Below are positions 1 through 12,665 of a stretch of 64,000 nucleotides of DNA, one piece after another. The first letter of the stretch is position 1. Every line of letters begins with the position of its first letter. This DNA is from Mytilus californianus (lineage: Eukaryota; Mollusca; Bivalvia; Mytilida; Mytilidae), in the NCBI RefSeq assembly GCF_021869535.1, contig NW_026262690.1:94021995-94085994 (forward strand), in the 5' to 3' direction. Below the pieces are notes generated by a model. The model was given only the letters and a program-made list of their open reading frames with translations, did no database searches and was not told the origin of the DNA. Made by a program: the position numbers and the translations under genes.

Positions 1-764
1 CAGCCCATATTTATGTAGCAGAAGCATTCTTCTTTACAATAAATAGCTTAAAGATTACATTTTCACAATTTTGTAAAACTGCTATATTTTGGGGCCAAAA
101 AGGGGTCTTACTGAACCTACTCCTTTGAAAAAAAGTTTTCCATACAAATTTGTAATTTACTGGCACAAATTGAATAAATATTTATACATTTAGAGATGGT
201 AAATTTCCTAATCTCTGGAATCTGTACATTATTTATAGTGTGAATGCCTTGTGACAGGGGCTTTGAAGCTTGACTTTAAGTTAGAGAGTAGACTGCTGTT
301 GATTTATTTATTTATTTATTTTTGTTGGTTATACTTTCCATGGATTGGGAAACAGTTGTACTTTTCTGGATAAAACACAAACAGACAAAATAAGAGTGAG
401 CAATCCCATGTCTCCACTTTCTTTTCTATGTATCAGGCATATGTCAAATGGTATGCAAAATATATTTTAAATTCAATATTTTTTACACTAATTTTTAGCT
501 CATTATTCAACTTTTTAAACCTAATACTATACAACATATTGAATATTCATGTTTTCCAATATTTTACCATCAGTCAAATTGTTCAGTCTTCCAATTATCT
601 ATTTCAACTGCAATATCTATTTTTTGTAAATGCAGAAATATTTGTTTTGTTTTAAGTATTTTTATAAAGTGGATAGTTATTATCCATAAAATGAAAACAC
701 TGAAGAAAATTTTACCATTCAAAGAATATTACTTTCAATGACTGGAAACCAAGAAAATTTATCA
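1..764. other. AT-rich non-genic stretch
   Basis: No convincing coding region on either strand; the only frame over 60 codons (428-655) is a low-complexity hydrophobic AT-rich frame without family features. A short TTTA microsatellite lies at about 300-322. Confidence 0.6.
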
Positions 765-1022
765 GGCCAAAAAAAATAATACATGTGTTTCCGCTAACGT
801 GCTGAAAAAAAATAGGGTAGGTAGCTATAGGTAGGCAATATCATTTTATTTTACAAACATTTTTTTTTTATTTTACAAACATTTTTTAGCTGGTTACTAC
901 TAGGGAATCAGTCTGACTTTAACAGTGCTTGTTCCAAAATGGCATAAAAAGTGTTAGGGTAGGCACTAAAAATTAGGGTAGGTAGGGTTAGCCGAAACAC
1001 ATGTATTATTTTTTTTTTGCCT
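765..1022. mobile_element. Small MITE-like element with about 32-bp terminal inverted repeats
   Basis: The left end (765-797, GGCC then an A-run and ATAATACATGTGTTTC) is repeated in inverse at 987-1021. The roughly 258-bp interior has no coding capacity and holds two copies of a TTTTATTTTACAAACATTTT segment plus several GGGTAGG motifs. Structure fits a non-autonomous DNA transposon; superfamily unknown. Confidence 0.65.
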
Positions 1023-1246
1023 CATCATGACATAGAATTTAGAGATAAAACCATGAAATTTTAACACCTCAAAGTTGAATTGATTAGTTAAGAAACAATG
1101 AAGCTTGTTGAAATTCTGAAATTCCTATTGGAATTACTTTTTAAAGAGCTTTATTGTCTTCTATGTTACAGTGATATTTCTTTTTTTATTATAGATATTA
1201 CTAGCTGTTTGTCATATATTCTTTTCCTTCATTAGATGTGCTTTTG

Positions 1247-1391
1247 AACAGATATATCATGTTATGGAGGGGTATTTGCGAAAAATACCAGTCAAGGGAC
1301 TGTAAAATTTCCCGAGACGCTAGGCGAGTGAAATTCGGTCCCAAGACTGGTATTTTTCGCAAATACCCCTCCATAACATGATATATCTGTT
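1247..1391. repeat. Perfect 47-bp inverted repeat (hairpin) with 51-nt loop
   Basis: Bases 1247-1293 are the exact reverse complement of 1345-1391. The CG-containing loop holds a further GGGAC/GTCCC pair. The flank to about 1755 has ACGTCATAATCG and AACCAATCA motifs, also seen after the imperfect palindromes at 15.6 and 60.7 kb, so this is probably one end of a dispersed palindromic element. Confidence 0.8.
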
Positions 1392-1393
1392 TA

Positions 1394-2310
1394 ATTATAC
1401 CGAATAGATTTGGATTGAAACTAATTCATTAACATGTTTATGCATAATTTTGAGGATAAGAGGATATTATCATAGAAACGCGGGAATTATACATGTACTA
1501 ATACGTGTTAGCTCTCTTTTTTATGTAACGTCATAATCGAAAAATTTTGGCGGGAAAATGCTCAAGAGGGTTAAAAAAGGAATATCCAAAATGGCAAATA
1601 CCATGGTATTTGAGGCAAATTCACCAGCAGTGGTGAAAAACAGGCAAATTCGTTTGAAATGAGGAAAAAATATTAGAATATGCGAAAAATACACTGGCTA
1701 TCAACCAATCAAAATCTGGATTTCTTATATAAGGTGTAATTATAAGATTAATACAGTTGTCCTCAATTGAAAATATGCTTTATTTCAGGGTTGGAGTGAA
1801 TCCCTAAAAAATCTTTGGTACCCCGCTAACAATTAAACTTTCACAGTAACTCCTAGGCCATAGTGAAAAAATTTTCATGTTCATTGATTGATTGATTGTT
1901 CTTTTAGCTTTTTATATTTAATAAATTTATGATATTATGCATGCAATTTTCCATTAGTCCACCTTTTTACATTTAAAAGACATAGTAAAGAAATGTCATT
2001 TGCAGCACTAATTGATTGATTGTTAGTGTTTAATGCCACTTTCAGCACTATTTGCGTTTATCATGACTCAGTTTTTATTTGAGGCAGAATTGTGGGGAGA
2101 ACCACGACTTGCTGTAGGAAATCTGGTGATCCTAGGCGGCATTAATTGAGTAATAATTTAGATTTTTGTGACAAACATTGCCTTAAGTTATGAAATGATG
2201 TTAAAAAAGGTATTGCTAAATCATGCCTCACCTACTGAAGTCATCCAAGAAAGAAAGAAATTGGAGAATCCTTTCCCTAATGGTTTTTACTTGTATAAAA
2301 AAGCTTAAGA
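1394..2310. other. Non-genic stretch
   Basis: No gene seen. The first part (to about 1755) probably belongs to the palindromic element; the rest is AT-rich with GATT-type simple repeats near 1885 and 2010. Confidence 0.5.
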
Positions 2311-2317
2311 ACTTTTA

Positions 2318-2515
2318 AAACAAAGGAAAAGAAATTTTGTTGATGTGGCCTAAAAATCAAAGGTAAAAATTAACAAAATCATGGATTGATTTTAAAAGAA
2401 ATGAATGTTACTAATTTTAAAAACGAAGGAAATGAAAATTTTGTTGATATGGCCTGAAAATCATTAGTGAAAATTTACAACAGAAAGGATTGATTTTTAG
2501 AGAAATGAATTAGTT
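2318..2515. repeat. Two-copy direct repeat, about 100 bp per unit
   Basis: A segment containing AATTTTGTTGAT, GGCCTRAAAATCA and GGATTGATTTT occurs at about 2325-2418 and again at about 2428-2513, diverged but collinear. Confidence 0.6.
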
Positions 2516-3610
2516 ATTTTTTAATTTATATTAAACTTAATTCTGTTATGTAGATAGTAGTGTTGTTGAATAATACAATAATTTATAATTTAACAATTTT
2601 TCTTCATATATTTACAAAAGCCAAACATGATACATTTTGTATCATAAATGGTTTGCATTTATAGATATTTATTGTAATAATATACATGTTCTAATTGCTT
2701 TTTTGAAATATTTTATAGAATTAAATGGAATCATTAGTCATTAATCATTTATTGAGTTTAATGATTTATAAAGAAAATATCTTCATTTATTATACTTTTG
2801 TGATATTATATATAAGGTATAATCTATGTTACTTTCCCATTTAGGAGGTGAGAAAAACAAAAAGAAACATAATTTGAAAAACAACTGTACATGTTTACTG
2901 GAAATATTAGGCTTAAAGTTACAAATTTCACTTTTGTAGTTTAAGCTTTGTTCATATAGAAAATGAACATTTCTACTCCCAAAATGTTTCAAAATTTTTA
3001 AATAAGTTATATATACACAGAAATGAAATTGAAAAATCAATTTTTTTTTAAAAATTTAAACGACTTTGCAATTGATTAAAGAATGATCATTAAATCTGTT
3101 TATAGTGTACATTTGGCCTGTTAGAAAATCTTTATTCACAAAATGCTACACATTAGATTTCCATTGAACTGTAAAAAGTAATTAAATGGCTGACCTCTAT
3201 CTGTAAACATTAAACTGTTTTACAAAATCAAAATTTTAGTAAAATTTCATACAGTGGATTAAAATCTAATTTGAATTTTTTTGACATCTGAATGAATAAA
3301 CTGCTATTTATTGTCAAATTATTGCAGTAGTTCTTCTTGTAATTTCATCCATAGAACTCACACATTTCAATTCACATTTAAGGGATTGAAATCATGTGAT
3401 ACCTTTTGCTGATTGTTTGTCATAGTTATCAATGTAGCTCATACTATTAAAACAATGATTTTTATTTTCCATGGAAGCTGGTCTTCTATAAGTTTGTAAA
3501 TCATTAATAAAACTGTTATATCATTCTGTTGTTATATTGAAAGGTAATAATTTTATGAATATATACATCATTCTAAAATTTTAAAGTTGACGCAGGTTAA
3601 GTATTTACAA
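2516..3610. other. AT-rich non-genic stretch
   Basis: No coding region or structured repeat recognised. The 85-codon minus frame at 2783-3040 is low-complexity and matches nothing I know. Confidence 0.5.
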
Positions 3611-3617
3611 CAGATAT

Positions 3618-3835
3618 AAAAATAAGAAGATGTTGTATGATTGCCAATGAAACAACTCTCCACAAGAGACCAAATGACACATAAATTAACAACTGTAGGT
3701 TGCCGTACTGCCTTCAACAATGAGCAAAGCCCATTCCGCATAGTCAGCTATAAAGGCCCTGAAATGACAAATATAAAACATTTCAAACGAGAAAACTAAC
3801 AGCCTAATTACTGCATAGATATGCATCCAAAAAGT
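3618..3835 (-). repeat. Antisense copy of the dispersed retroelement 3' tail
   Basis: Begins AGAAGATGTTGTATGATTGCC and continues with the ACAACTCTCCAC and CAAATGACA segments. It is the reverse complement of the tail that follows the reverse-transcriptase relic at 31.2-32.6 kb. Related copies occur near 11460, 20757, 39868, 41560 and 55615. Confidence 0.6.
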
Positions 3836-3959
3836 ATAGTAATGTGCGAAATGAGCTGGTACAATTCTAAAATTGCACAGGGGACAAAAGTTAATATATT
3901 ACAACAGAGACTGTGTAGATATACATCCCCAAAGAATAGCACTGTCTGATCTGAATTGG

Positions 3960-4135
3960 TATAATTCTAAAATTTCATAGTTGATTAAGGTTACAAAATG
4001 AAAACAACACATTATAAATTTCATACATCCAAAGCGCTTTTCTGGATTTACCTTCATCAGGAACGCTCAAAGACGAATATTTGAAAGGATGTATAAGAAC
4101 CGAAACAGTTGAAGAGCTTTATTACCAAAAAGGAC
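3960..4135. repeat. Dispersed repeat with CTTCATCAG / GCGCTTTTCTGGATTTACC signature
   Basis: The same segment occurs at 7046-7120 (opposite strand), 24730-24830 and 34570-34690, always next to GAAAACAACAC or its complement. On the minus strand it reads CTGATGAAGG followed by a hairpin and GAAAT. Element class unknown. Confidence 0.5.
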
Positions 4136-5330
4136 ATAAAAAAAATAGCCAAAGCCATCTTAGGTCAACTTTGCCTGAGGGAGTTGAAACTTTAGTTTCT
4201 AATAATAATTTAAGTAATTACAATAGAGGCTGCATATTTATACATCCCAAATGATAGCACTGTTCAATTTAAAAGGGTATATATGTAAAGAATGAAGCTG
4301 GAGTATCATTAATGAGCAATACAAATAATCCATATATAGTGTATGATATTCCCACAAATTGCCTTATAACAAATACTTCCTCACAATCTTTAAAAACTCA
4401 ACAAATATAACAGACTTATAATTTGGTAGGTCAGACAAGTTTTTTGTCAACATAAGACTCATCAGTTACTCTGGAATCAAAGTAGTTGAAAGGTCAAATA
4501 AAATACAAACTTTGTTTTGGTTCAATTTTGCTTAGTGGTGCCCTGACAACATTATTAGTTCAATACTTCTGATATGATGATTTATTCTGAAGCTTTTGGT
4601 CAGTCTTGATTTAATAGTTAACATATTCCATGATTTCTTTTGTTCTCGTTTTTCGTCATGCTGATATATTTCAAAATGGGGCCAATTTAAAACGAGAATT
4701 AAAAAATAATAAATAATGTCCTTCTAGTTTGCAAGGACATTTTAATCAAGTTCATATCTATATATTGCAATTTAGACAGTGAAATTTACCAAAGGTTATT
4801 CCCCTGGTTACACTCAAATAACATTTGAATAAATAAAGGTATTCATTATGGCGAAATTTTCCCCTTAAAATGTTTTTTCGAAAAAAAACCAAACATTCCA
4901 AACAAAAATATATTGTTAAAAAATGTATGGTTGGACAACATCTATACTGGTCAGACAAGTGTAGCAAAATGTACTAAAAATGAAAATAACACTTTATTAA
5001 TCTGGTTCGAACAAAACTTGTAAATTAAATGGTTTGAGAATAAAGGGAATTTTTTCCCCCTAATTTACCAGGTCCAAATTATTTGAAAGACATTGCATGA
5101 ATTCCTACACTGTTTGATACCTCTTGTAAGTATCACTTGTTTAGTACTACTGTGGCAACATGAAACATCATTGATACATCATTTTTTTCTTGTTGTAAAA
5201 TTTCTGTTCATAAAACTTTAAAATCATTTGAAAGACTCTATTTTTTCTCCCAACATGCATTGATGGCCAAAACCCGATTGAGCACAACTTTTTTGGAATT
5301 TTTGCTTTTCAAATTTTAAATTGATTTGGT
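4136..5330. other. Non-genic stretch
   Basis: No coding region of recognisable family and no structured repeat seen; the minus frame at 4758-4967 has no family features. Confidence 0.45.
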
Positions 5331-5334
5331 CTTA

Positions 5335-6262
5335 ACACTAAATCCCTGGAATGTGTTTTAGTTGATTTTAGTCTCTGATGCATGATTTTTTATTATTAAT
5401 TGTTTTTGGCTTTTAACTAGCTTTCAGTAACTGTGAGTACTCTCAAATCGTACTTTCGTGTTAATTTGACCTGTTGATACAATTTGTAATGTATTTTTGT
5501 TATTTAATGTTTACTTATTCAGTGTTATATCTAGTTTCACTATTTTTAATATATACCACCTCTGATAAGTGTTAAGTATGACGATATATTTTCACTTTTG
5601 TTCTCGTACTAGGAACAACAAAATTATTTATTTTGTAAAAAATATTTCCTTATTACATGTATACCTTACAACAAAATTATATTTATTTACCTGTGTACGT
5701 TATTTTATTTCGCGGCATTTTGTCCATGGTTATGGTTGTTTTTTTGATATTGTTTTACATCTAACCCCTTGTTTTTTTTATTTTGTATTTATATTGTGTC
5801 ATAGATCAAATTTATTCGTTCAGTGTATGCTCACTTGTTTTTGTTAATATATCTTGTGATTGAGTTAAGCCAATTGATATCTTATAGTGTGTCTTTCTAT
5901 TTTGTGATGTTACACTATTGTTTCAGGTAGGGTGAAGGTTGGCGCCTATTAAAACGTTTAAACCCGCTGCATTTGTTTGCACCTGTCCTAAGTCAGGAAC
6001 CTGATTTTCAGTGGTTGTCGTTTGTTGATGTGGTTCATAAGTGTTTCTCGTTTCTCGTTTTTTATATAGATTAGACCGTTGATTTTCCTGTTTGAATTGT
6101 TTTACACTAGTCTTTTTGGGGCCCTTTATAGCTTGCTGTTCGGTGTGATCCAAGTCTCCGTGTGGAAGGCCGTACTTTGACCTCTAATTGTTTACTTTTT
6201 ACACATTGTGACTTGAATGGATAGTTGTCTCATTGGCACTCGTACCACATCTTCTTATTTAT
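5335..6262 (+). repeat. Retroelement 3' tail, 5'-truncated copy
   Basis: Collinear with 32040-32620: a TGATTTTTTATTATTAATTG region, a GCACCTGTCCTAAGTCAGGA box, GGGGCCCTTTATAGCTTGCT, and an end in TTGTCTCATTGGCACTCGTA followed by CCACATCTTCTTATT. At 31-32 kb the same tail follows a decayed reverse transcriptase, so this looks like a 5'-truncated retrotransposed copy. Frames inside it are not genes. Confidence 0.55.
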
Positions 6263-7000
6263 ATTTACTCGTCAGATTGACACAAAGCACACAATAAACA
6301 ACTAACAAAATCACTAAACACACAAAGTACACATCTGAGAGTACAAAGTTCAAAGCCAATAACAACAAATAAAAAAATCATCATGTATGCAAGACTAAAA
6401 TAATTTAATGGAGTTCGTGTAAAGATGTAGTTAACAGTCAGAGAGAAATATGATCTTGTGCAATGCCAAAAATATAAGTATCGACAGAATGTAGGACCAT
6501 AAATGTTCATAGCTGTATATCAGTACTATTTAGTAATGTTTTAAATTATTGGTAACAAAATCAATGTTTTAACCGACAAAACAATATTTAAAGATCTTAT
6601 TACAGTGTTTAGTTGGTAACCTTGTAGAATAAGTTTATTGTATCTAAATTTACGGGCTCTATATAAGCCTGTCAGAAATCTTACTATATATGGATATTGT
6701 TAGTCATATCAATGTTTTTGGTGTTTATTACAGATCTTTGTTAGATATCTGTCTCTTTTAAGTCTGGTGATTTGGATCCTTACATTTGTACAGATTATAA
6801 ACCATACGTTGACGTCTATAAGCTTCTGGTGCTTTTTGTGGCGTAATGTTGCTGTGCCATTGAAGCGTACGTACTCCTTTTTTCCCCTTTTCATTCATAT
6901 AAAAATGAATCTTTTGCACTCTTTGTTCACAGAAATAAGTCTTTTATAAGGTTTCATAGGGTGGGCTTTACTATTCTTTTTTGGTCGGATAACACTTGAC
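6263..7000. other. Non-genic stretch
   Basis: No supported gene. Short overlapping frames on both strands (6709-6949) are mutually exclusive and lack family signals. Confidence 0.45.
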
Positions 7001-7045
7001 GGGTTCATGTATTTATTATTCTTTCATTTTAATTTCTCGGGTTAA

Positions 7046-7120
7046 AGCGTTTCTGATGAAGGTAAGTCCAGAAAAGCTTTTCGGATGAACGAAATTTATG
7101 AAGCATTATTTTCATCGTGT
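7046..7120 (+). repeat. Dispersed CTGATGAAGG repeat, plus-strand copy
   Basis: Reads CTGATGAAGGTAAGTCC followed by a hairpin-forming stretch and GAAATTTATGAAGC. It is the complement-strand counterpart of 3960-4135. Confidence 0.45.
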
Positions 7121-7542
7121 AACCTGACTGAGACAAATAACATCTCCACATTTACTGAAATCTCCACCCCTAAATTACCCAGTAACCGCCACAAAAAGAA
7201 TGTACTGGAAACTGTGACGTTCATCTCTTGATTAAGTTCCATTATGGCTAAACATATATAACAATACTTAAGGCTTTGAAACTGGTATTTACAGATAATT
7301 TATTATTCATTTACTGTTAATGTTATCAATTAACTTTACATGAATCACATGCGTACATGAACTTTGATCAAGTCAGTAAAAGTAATTGGTAGATAAGTAG
7401 ATTAGCACGTTAAATTTGAATTTAAAGCTGTGTAGATGAAATCTAAAAATTTGCCTCATTAACCAGTTAAATTCTTCAGGTGAACTGCAGTTTAAAAGCT
7501 TAATTTTTTGCCCAGCTTGAAAACAAATCTGAAGAAATTCAA

Positions 7543-9096
7543 ATGGGTAATTGAAAATGGCTTGCAACCATGCACACTGTAGTCGACTGCTGTAAAAGGG
7601 CATTGCAAGTCATGTGATTTAAATCTGTGTGATATATGCAACACAAAAATTCATACAAAAATTGACAAATTATCTGAACATAAAGTTGTGCTTACAGAAT
7701 TTGGAGACAATATTGAGGATTCGGAAAATCTAGAAAAAGTAGACTTGAAAGAGATCTCATGTTCGAATCATATGGATAAGAAATGTGTAACATACTGCCT
7801 TAATTGTGATAAATCCTTATGCTCGTCTTGTTTAATCCGACCATATCAGTATGAGGAACTTAATAATGTATATGAAGAAAAACTTGTTTTACTCGAAAAT
7901 TTAAAAAGAAAAATTGATGCATGTTACCCCTTCTTTGAAGAGAAGGCAGCCAAATTTAGAAAAATGGATGATGATGAGGTAAAAAAACACAACGAAATAA
8001 AAGAGAAAATTTCTAATAGGAAAAATGAAGTAAAAGATGCAGTAACAAAGGAAGCATCAAACCTTGTAGACGTAATGGAAGGTATATGGAATACGGGATA
8101 TAATCCAGTAGTTACAGAACGCGAAAGACTTTTTCATGTAGAGCAAGAATTAAAGACAATAAAAGATACACTTCATGCAGTATTAGAAAAACGAGAGCCA
8201 ACTTTAGTTTTCTCAACTGTAGAAAACTTAAGCAAAGACATACCAGATAAATCGGCTTTGGAAATACAGCGCCCAGAACTGATTTATATTGAGCCAAAAG
8301 AAAATTTTATGAAAAAAGTCTTTGGATCAGTAATAAGAATACCCAAAGTAACTTCTATTCAGACATTTAAGGTAGATTTCCCCGAGATAAGTGGACTAAT
8401 TTCTCTGAATGATGACATCCTTGTTATGTTGAACAGTGATTCTCGCAGATTTGTCTTTTTCACAATATCAGGTACTAAGTTTGTAATTACAAATGACATA
8501 CAAGATGTAACTCAGAAAAAAAACAAGATATCCCTGTTTTGCGAATATTTTAGATATAACAAACTGTAACGGAGACATTTTATTGTCAGATGACGCATTT
8601 CAAATGAGAAGGCTTAAAAGAAATGGAACATTTGAACAATTCTCATTGTCGTCAACACACCAAGACTTGCAATTTTGTGGTATTCATGCTACTAATGTTA
8701 ATGAAATTATCATAGGTTTTAAAAGTAGCGGATCTTCTACTGGGATTCTTCAAGTGTTGACGATATCCATTCTGTTAACAATACTAGCAAAACCAGGAGG
8801 ATTGAATACGGTGGAAGCAGTTACAATACTTTATTTACTCTACCGAAAAAGATAACTAAACACGCTAATGGAAATATATGTGTGATAGACCATATGAATT
8901 CAAAACATAGGCGAATTGTAGTGATTGGGAAATGGGGGCAACCAAAATGGACATATAGCGGTCACCCGAGCATTAATTCCGAAAATGACTTTTTCCCCTA
9001 TGACATTGTTACAACATCGTCAAGTCTGATTCTGGTCGCTGAAAAAAGCACAAATTCAATTCATGTCCTTTCTAAGGATGGGCAATTTATCTGTAA
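7543..9096 (+). pseudogene. B-box/coiled-coil/beta-propeller gene, broken copy A
   Basis: Homologous along its length to intact genes at 46793 and 61483. The start ATG is at 7557, preceded by a 3-codon upstream frame (7543-7554). A deletion of about 13 nt in the first B-box breaks the frame, so the ATG frame stops after 12 codons. The zinc-binding part resumes in another frame near 7598 and is open to 8569 (second B-box, coiled coil, start of propeller). An A-run at about 8516 shifts the frame, another shift follows near 8755, and the last segment (8882-9095) ends where a GGGGACGACC-starting insertion cuts off the final propeller strand. No working protein can be made from the DNA as it stands. 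Closest relative by eye is copy E at 52.8 kb. Confidence 0.85.
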
Positions 9097-10350
9097 GGGG
9101 ACGACCATTTGATATTCTGGGGGGGGGGGGGGGGGGGGGGGGCAGGAGGATTTGTTTTTGATCGGTTATTTATTTTTGTAAACTAAGAGGACAGATTATC
9201 TATTTTCTGCACTGTTGAAGCAAGATTTTACATTTTCATTAAAGCAAGGGACTGATTATTTATTTTCACAACTATATTTATAATATTTGAAAATATACAA
9301 TTTTTAAATTCATTTTTTATTTTAAATATAACATGAATAGTCCAATCATTATGTACCATTTAATCAGAATTAATCATCATCATCTGTAGAAATGAATCTT
9401 TTGAATTCCCAACTGCATATACATGTATTGCATACATACAAGATATTAAAGTTTTGCTGTAATTAGTGTCTTTTAAAAGTATTGCAAATCATTTATGCCG
9501 AGCGGAGCGAGGCTAAAAAAATTTGAAGGGTTTTGGAGCCGCTGAAGGCCCCAAGTTGCTATAGAACTATTGATGCAAAATGTGTTTCCCATACCCTTTC
9601 TTAATCTGAAAATGAAAGTTCTGTTTTAATCATTTTTTGACAATATTTTGGTCTCAAAGCAACATGTATAGATTCAGTGTAAGACTTAAGTTTTTAGGAA
9701 CAACATCAAAAGACAAAGATAAAGCAAAAATTTAATTCACATAGTTAAGTTTGTGGCTGCTGTTTTTTTTTAAACTCTTGATCAAGTTAATAACAAAATT
9801 ACTAAATTACAAAAGGAATGCAACACTAACAGAATACAGAAGGGCAATCAATGAACAAAAGACAAATAAATAAGAAACATTGATCCCGAAAAAACAGGAG
9901 CTACGTCTGAGGGAGAACAGAACTTGCTTCTTGCAAGACACTTGCCGTGAAAACAATTTGATATGAAGACAAGCTTTTGGTTTTGAAATTTCCTACATGA
10001 GGCATTTGCCTGAATGTAGTTACTGCCATATGTAATAAAAGTGAGTTAAGTGTTCCTGAGACAATATACCTCAAGTTAAATGAAACCCATTTTTCAGACA
10101 TTTCAAGAATTTTAAATAATATTTATACTTTTATTATTCAAAGATCTGGGAAGTGATTGCCGATTTTTTTTGAAAAAAAAGTTGAATTTTATGAAGAATC
10201 TGGTGCAATCTCATGCTCTCAAATAGACCTGCCGAGTTATTTATTTTTAATACATTGCAAGTCAGGTTATTTATTTTCAAACTACCACAGAACAAACCAT
10301 TTATTTTTGTGATTATCAAGGCTGAGTTATTTATTTTCAAAATCCTCCTG
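9097..10350. mobile_element. Insertion with poly-G end and inverted termini in pseudogene A
   Basis: It interrupts the last exon of pseudogene A. The internal terminal motifs are inverted: CAGGAGGATTT at 9143-9153 and AAATCCTCCTG at 10340-10350. Several TTATTTATTTTC motifs lie inside both ends. There is no coding capacity (frames at 9901-10385 minus look spurious). The flank after 10350 resumes sequence also found downstream of copy E (from about 54480), which lacks this element, so the insertion is later than the block duplication. Confidence 0.65.
9119..9142 (+). repeat. 24-base G homopolymer
   Basis: An uninterrupted run of 24 G in an AT-rich context, at the left end of the insertion. It could fold as G-quadruplex; sequencing length error is possible. 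Confidence 0.9.
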
Positions 10351-11958
10351 ATTGTTATTAATTGATAATCATGATATCCGCACAATGTAATTTTGTATCA
10401 TAGAGTCAACACCGATTAGACTCCAAATTACAAAAACAATGTAAAAGAGTAAAAAAGACCAACCCTTAAACTCTTGACCGTTATGGAATATCTGTTTCAC
10501 AGATGACGACGGATATGCTTCAATTGTGGTAACCACAATCCTGTCCTCCCCATGAATTGAACATCACAGAATTAGACTTATTACCGAATGCGTACTTAAA
10601 TGAGCACATGTGGAGTAGAAACTGCTTACTCTTCCGGAGCACCTGAGATCCCTCTTTGGTTTGGTGGGTTTCGTGTTAGTTTTCTATGTTGTGTTTTGTA
10701 GATTTTCCTATGGTATTGTCGGTTAATCTTCGACTTATGAGTTTGAGTGTCCCTTTTGTTTTCCGCCTCGCTTTTAAAAACAACATATAAAACCATTAAA
10801 GAATCAAGATATTAAAATCGTGTTAATAGATAGATGAGAACGTGAAGTGATATAAAACAAAAATGGACATAAAAAGAAAAGCCAAATTTATCGAAGATCT
10901 GGTTGAGTAATCTCTTAATTTATGAACGGAAAATTTAAGAAAGGGATTTTAATAATCGTGTCAATACGGAAGAACTGACTTTTGAGCTGATGATATCCTT
11001 AGGGATTAACAGTCAAATATCAGTGGTATGCAAATAATTTGTTGGACTTTTAATTCACTGGAAGAAACTTGTTTAATTTTATTTTACTATGGTTATCACT
11101 TTTTTACAATAACTATTAATTGTTTGAATGATAACGAAAATAGAAATGTGTTATTACTAGGTTGAGATAACCAAGATAATTAGGTTTATATAATTTATCT
11201 GTTGTTTCATAACAAGAAAACGTTTTACTCATATTATTTTTTTTAAAATTCTATGATTGAGTTTTATTTCGAGGAACATGATAGTGATTCTCGTGTACAT
11301 ACTTCTCAAATATGATACTCAGGTATATCCTGCAGCTAGAAAATCGGCTCGATATAGTATATTCATGAAAAAATGCAATTAAGCTACATTTTGGCAAAGT
11401 ATTTTAAAAAATCTATAATTTTGTTAATATAGCCATTCTTAGTAAACTAATGTTAGAATAAGAAGATGTGGTAAAAATGCAAATGAGACAACTCTCCACC
11501 AGAGAACAAATGACGTAAAAGATTTACTGCATATGCTGAATGAGTTCACATGAAACCAAACCAGAGAACGCATGTAAATCAATTAAAGAACACTCTACAT
11601 TTGGGCGAGTGGCAATAAGTATCACCGTACACGCTGATATGTAATCAGACTCTTGATTATTGGTGATATGTTTTAACGAAGTGTACTTTTGCATGGTGAA
11701 ATTGCAAACTTGTTTTATTTCCTTTTTTTCAATGGTCAAATCTGACTACACTGTAATCAACTGTATCTGTAGTGTATGACTGCGGTGATTACGTGAAATT
11801 CTGTCAAATCAATAAAAAAACAACAGCTGGTAGATAACGCTTAATTGCATGAAAAAGGATTTCATTGAAGTGTATACGATAAAAAATTACTTCACTAATA
11901 TGTTAGTTTATAATGCTAAAGAAAACTTCTATTACAAAATAGGATGAATCAGTGAAAA
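10351..11958. other. Duplicated non-coding block (matches 54475-56295)
   Basis: Collinear with 54475-56295: the TAATTGATAATC/GATATCCGC start, a dispersed repeat with CTTCCGGAGCACCTGAGAT at about 10440-10790, and the ACATTTTGGCAAAGTATTT segment. A short antisense retroelement-tail fragment lies at 11458-11520. No gene seen. The last 200 bases resemble the region upstream of intact gene G. Confidence 0.6.
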
Positions 11959-12092
11959 ATGGCAAACACATATGGAAACTCAGTTTTGTGAAGAGTCGCG
12001 ACTGATGTAAAATGGCATTTGCAGTCATGTGATTTAAATCTTTGTGATGTATGCAATACAAACATTCAAAATTTATAATAATATTGAAATGC
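11959..12092 (+). pseudogene. B-box gene relic B (first B-box only)
   Basis: Starts at ATG 11959 in the conserved GAAAAATGGC context and follows the first B-box of the family (TTTTGTGAAGAG, then AAATCTTTGTGATGTATGC) with frame-breaking changes, then is cut off by a dispersed repeat. The conserved upstream mini-frame has lost its ATG (reads ATAGGATGA). The equivalent relic in the other block is F at 56296. Confidence 0.75.
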
Positions 12093-12665
12093 TGCAAAAA
12101 CGAAAAGGACCAACAGACCAACAACAACATACAAAATACAACGTAGAAAAATAAAGACAGCGCAACAAGAACCCACCAAAAACCGGGGGTTATCTCAGGT
12201 GCTCCAGAAGGGTAAGCAGATCCTGCTCCAAAAGTGGCACCCGTCGTGTTACTCATGTAAGTACAAACCCGGTGATACGTCTAACACGGTAGGTCACATT
12301 CGGGGAAAAAAGGATGATACTGTGGTTACGACAATTGGGACATATCTGTCGTCATCCGTGAAACAGATATTTCTTAACGGTTAACCAACTCGTGATGACT
12401 TCAGTGATGGCATTTAATTGTCGTAACCACAATCACGTCCTATTTTCCTCGAGAGTGACCTACCGAATTAGACTTATTACCTGGTTTGTACTTACCCTTC
12501 AGGAGTACCTAAGATTACCCCCAGTTTTCGGTAGGGTTCTTGTGTTTTGTATACTGTTGTTTGTCTGATGAACGTTTTTCTTTTTTTCTACGGTATTATG
12601 AGCTTTTTCAAACTAATGAGTTTGCATAGCCCCTTTTGGTATCATTAGCCTCTCTTTTGATTTTT
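12093..12665. repeat. Inverted pair of a dispersed repeat around 12400
   Basis: The left half (12093-12400) holds ATCTCAGGTGCTCCAGAAGG, CACCCGTCGTGTTACTC and GTCGTCATC motifs in antisense order. The right half (12405-12665) gives related motifs in sense order (TTCAGGAGTACCTAAGATTA, GTTTGTCTGATGAACG). The same unit lies singly at 10440-10790 and 54560-54960. It is non-coding. Confidence 0.55.

Noticed and set aside
4010-4060. CTGATGAAGG...GAAAT on the minus strand (also 7046, 34610) as a hammerhead ribozyme
   Set aside because: The bases next to the CTGATGA core do not pair with those before GAAA, so stem II cannot form at the required place.
5569-5847. 92-codon plus frame
   Set aside because: Lies in the retroelement 3' tail; low-complexity hydrophobic residues only.
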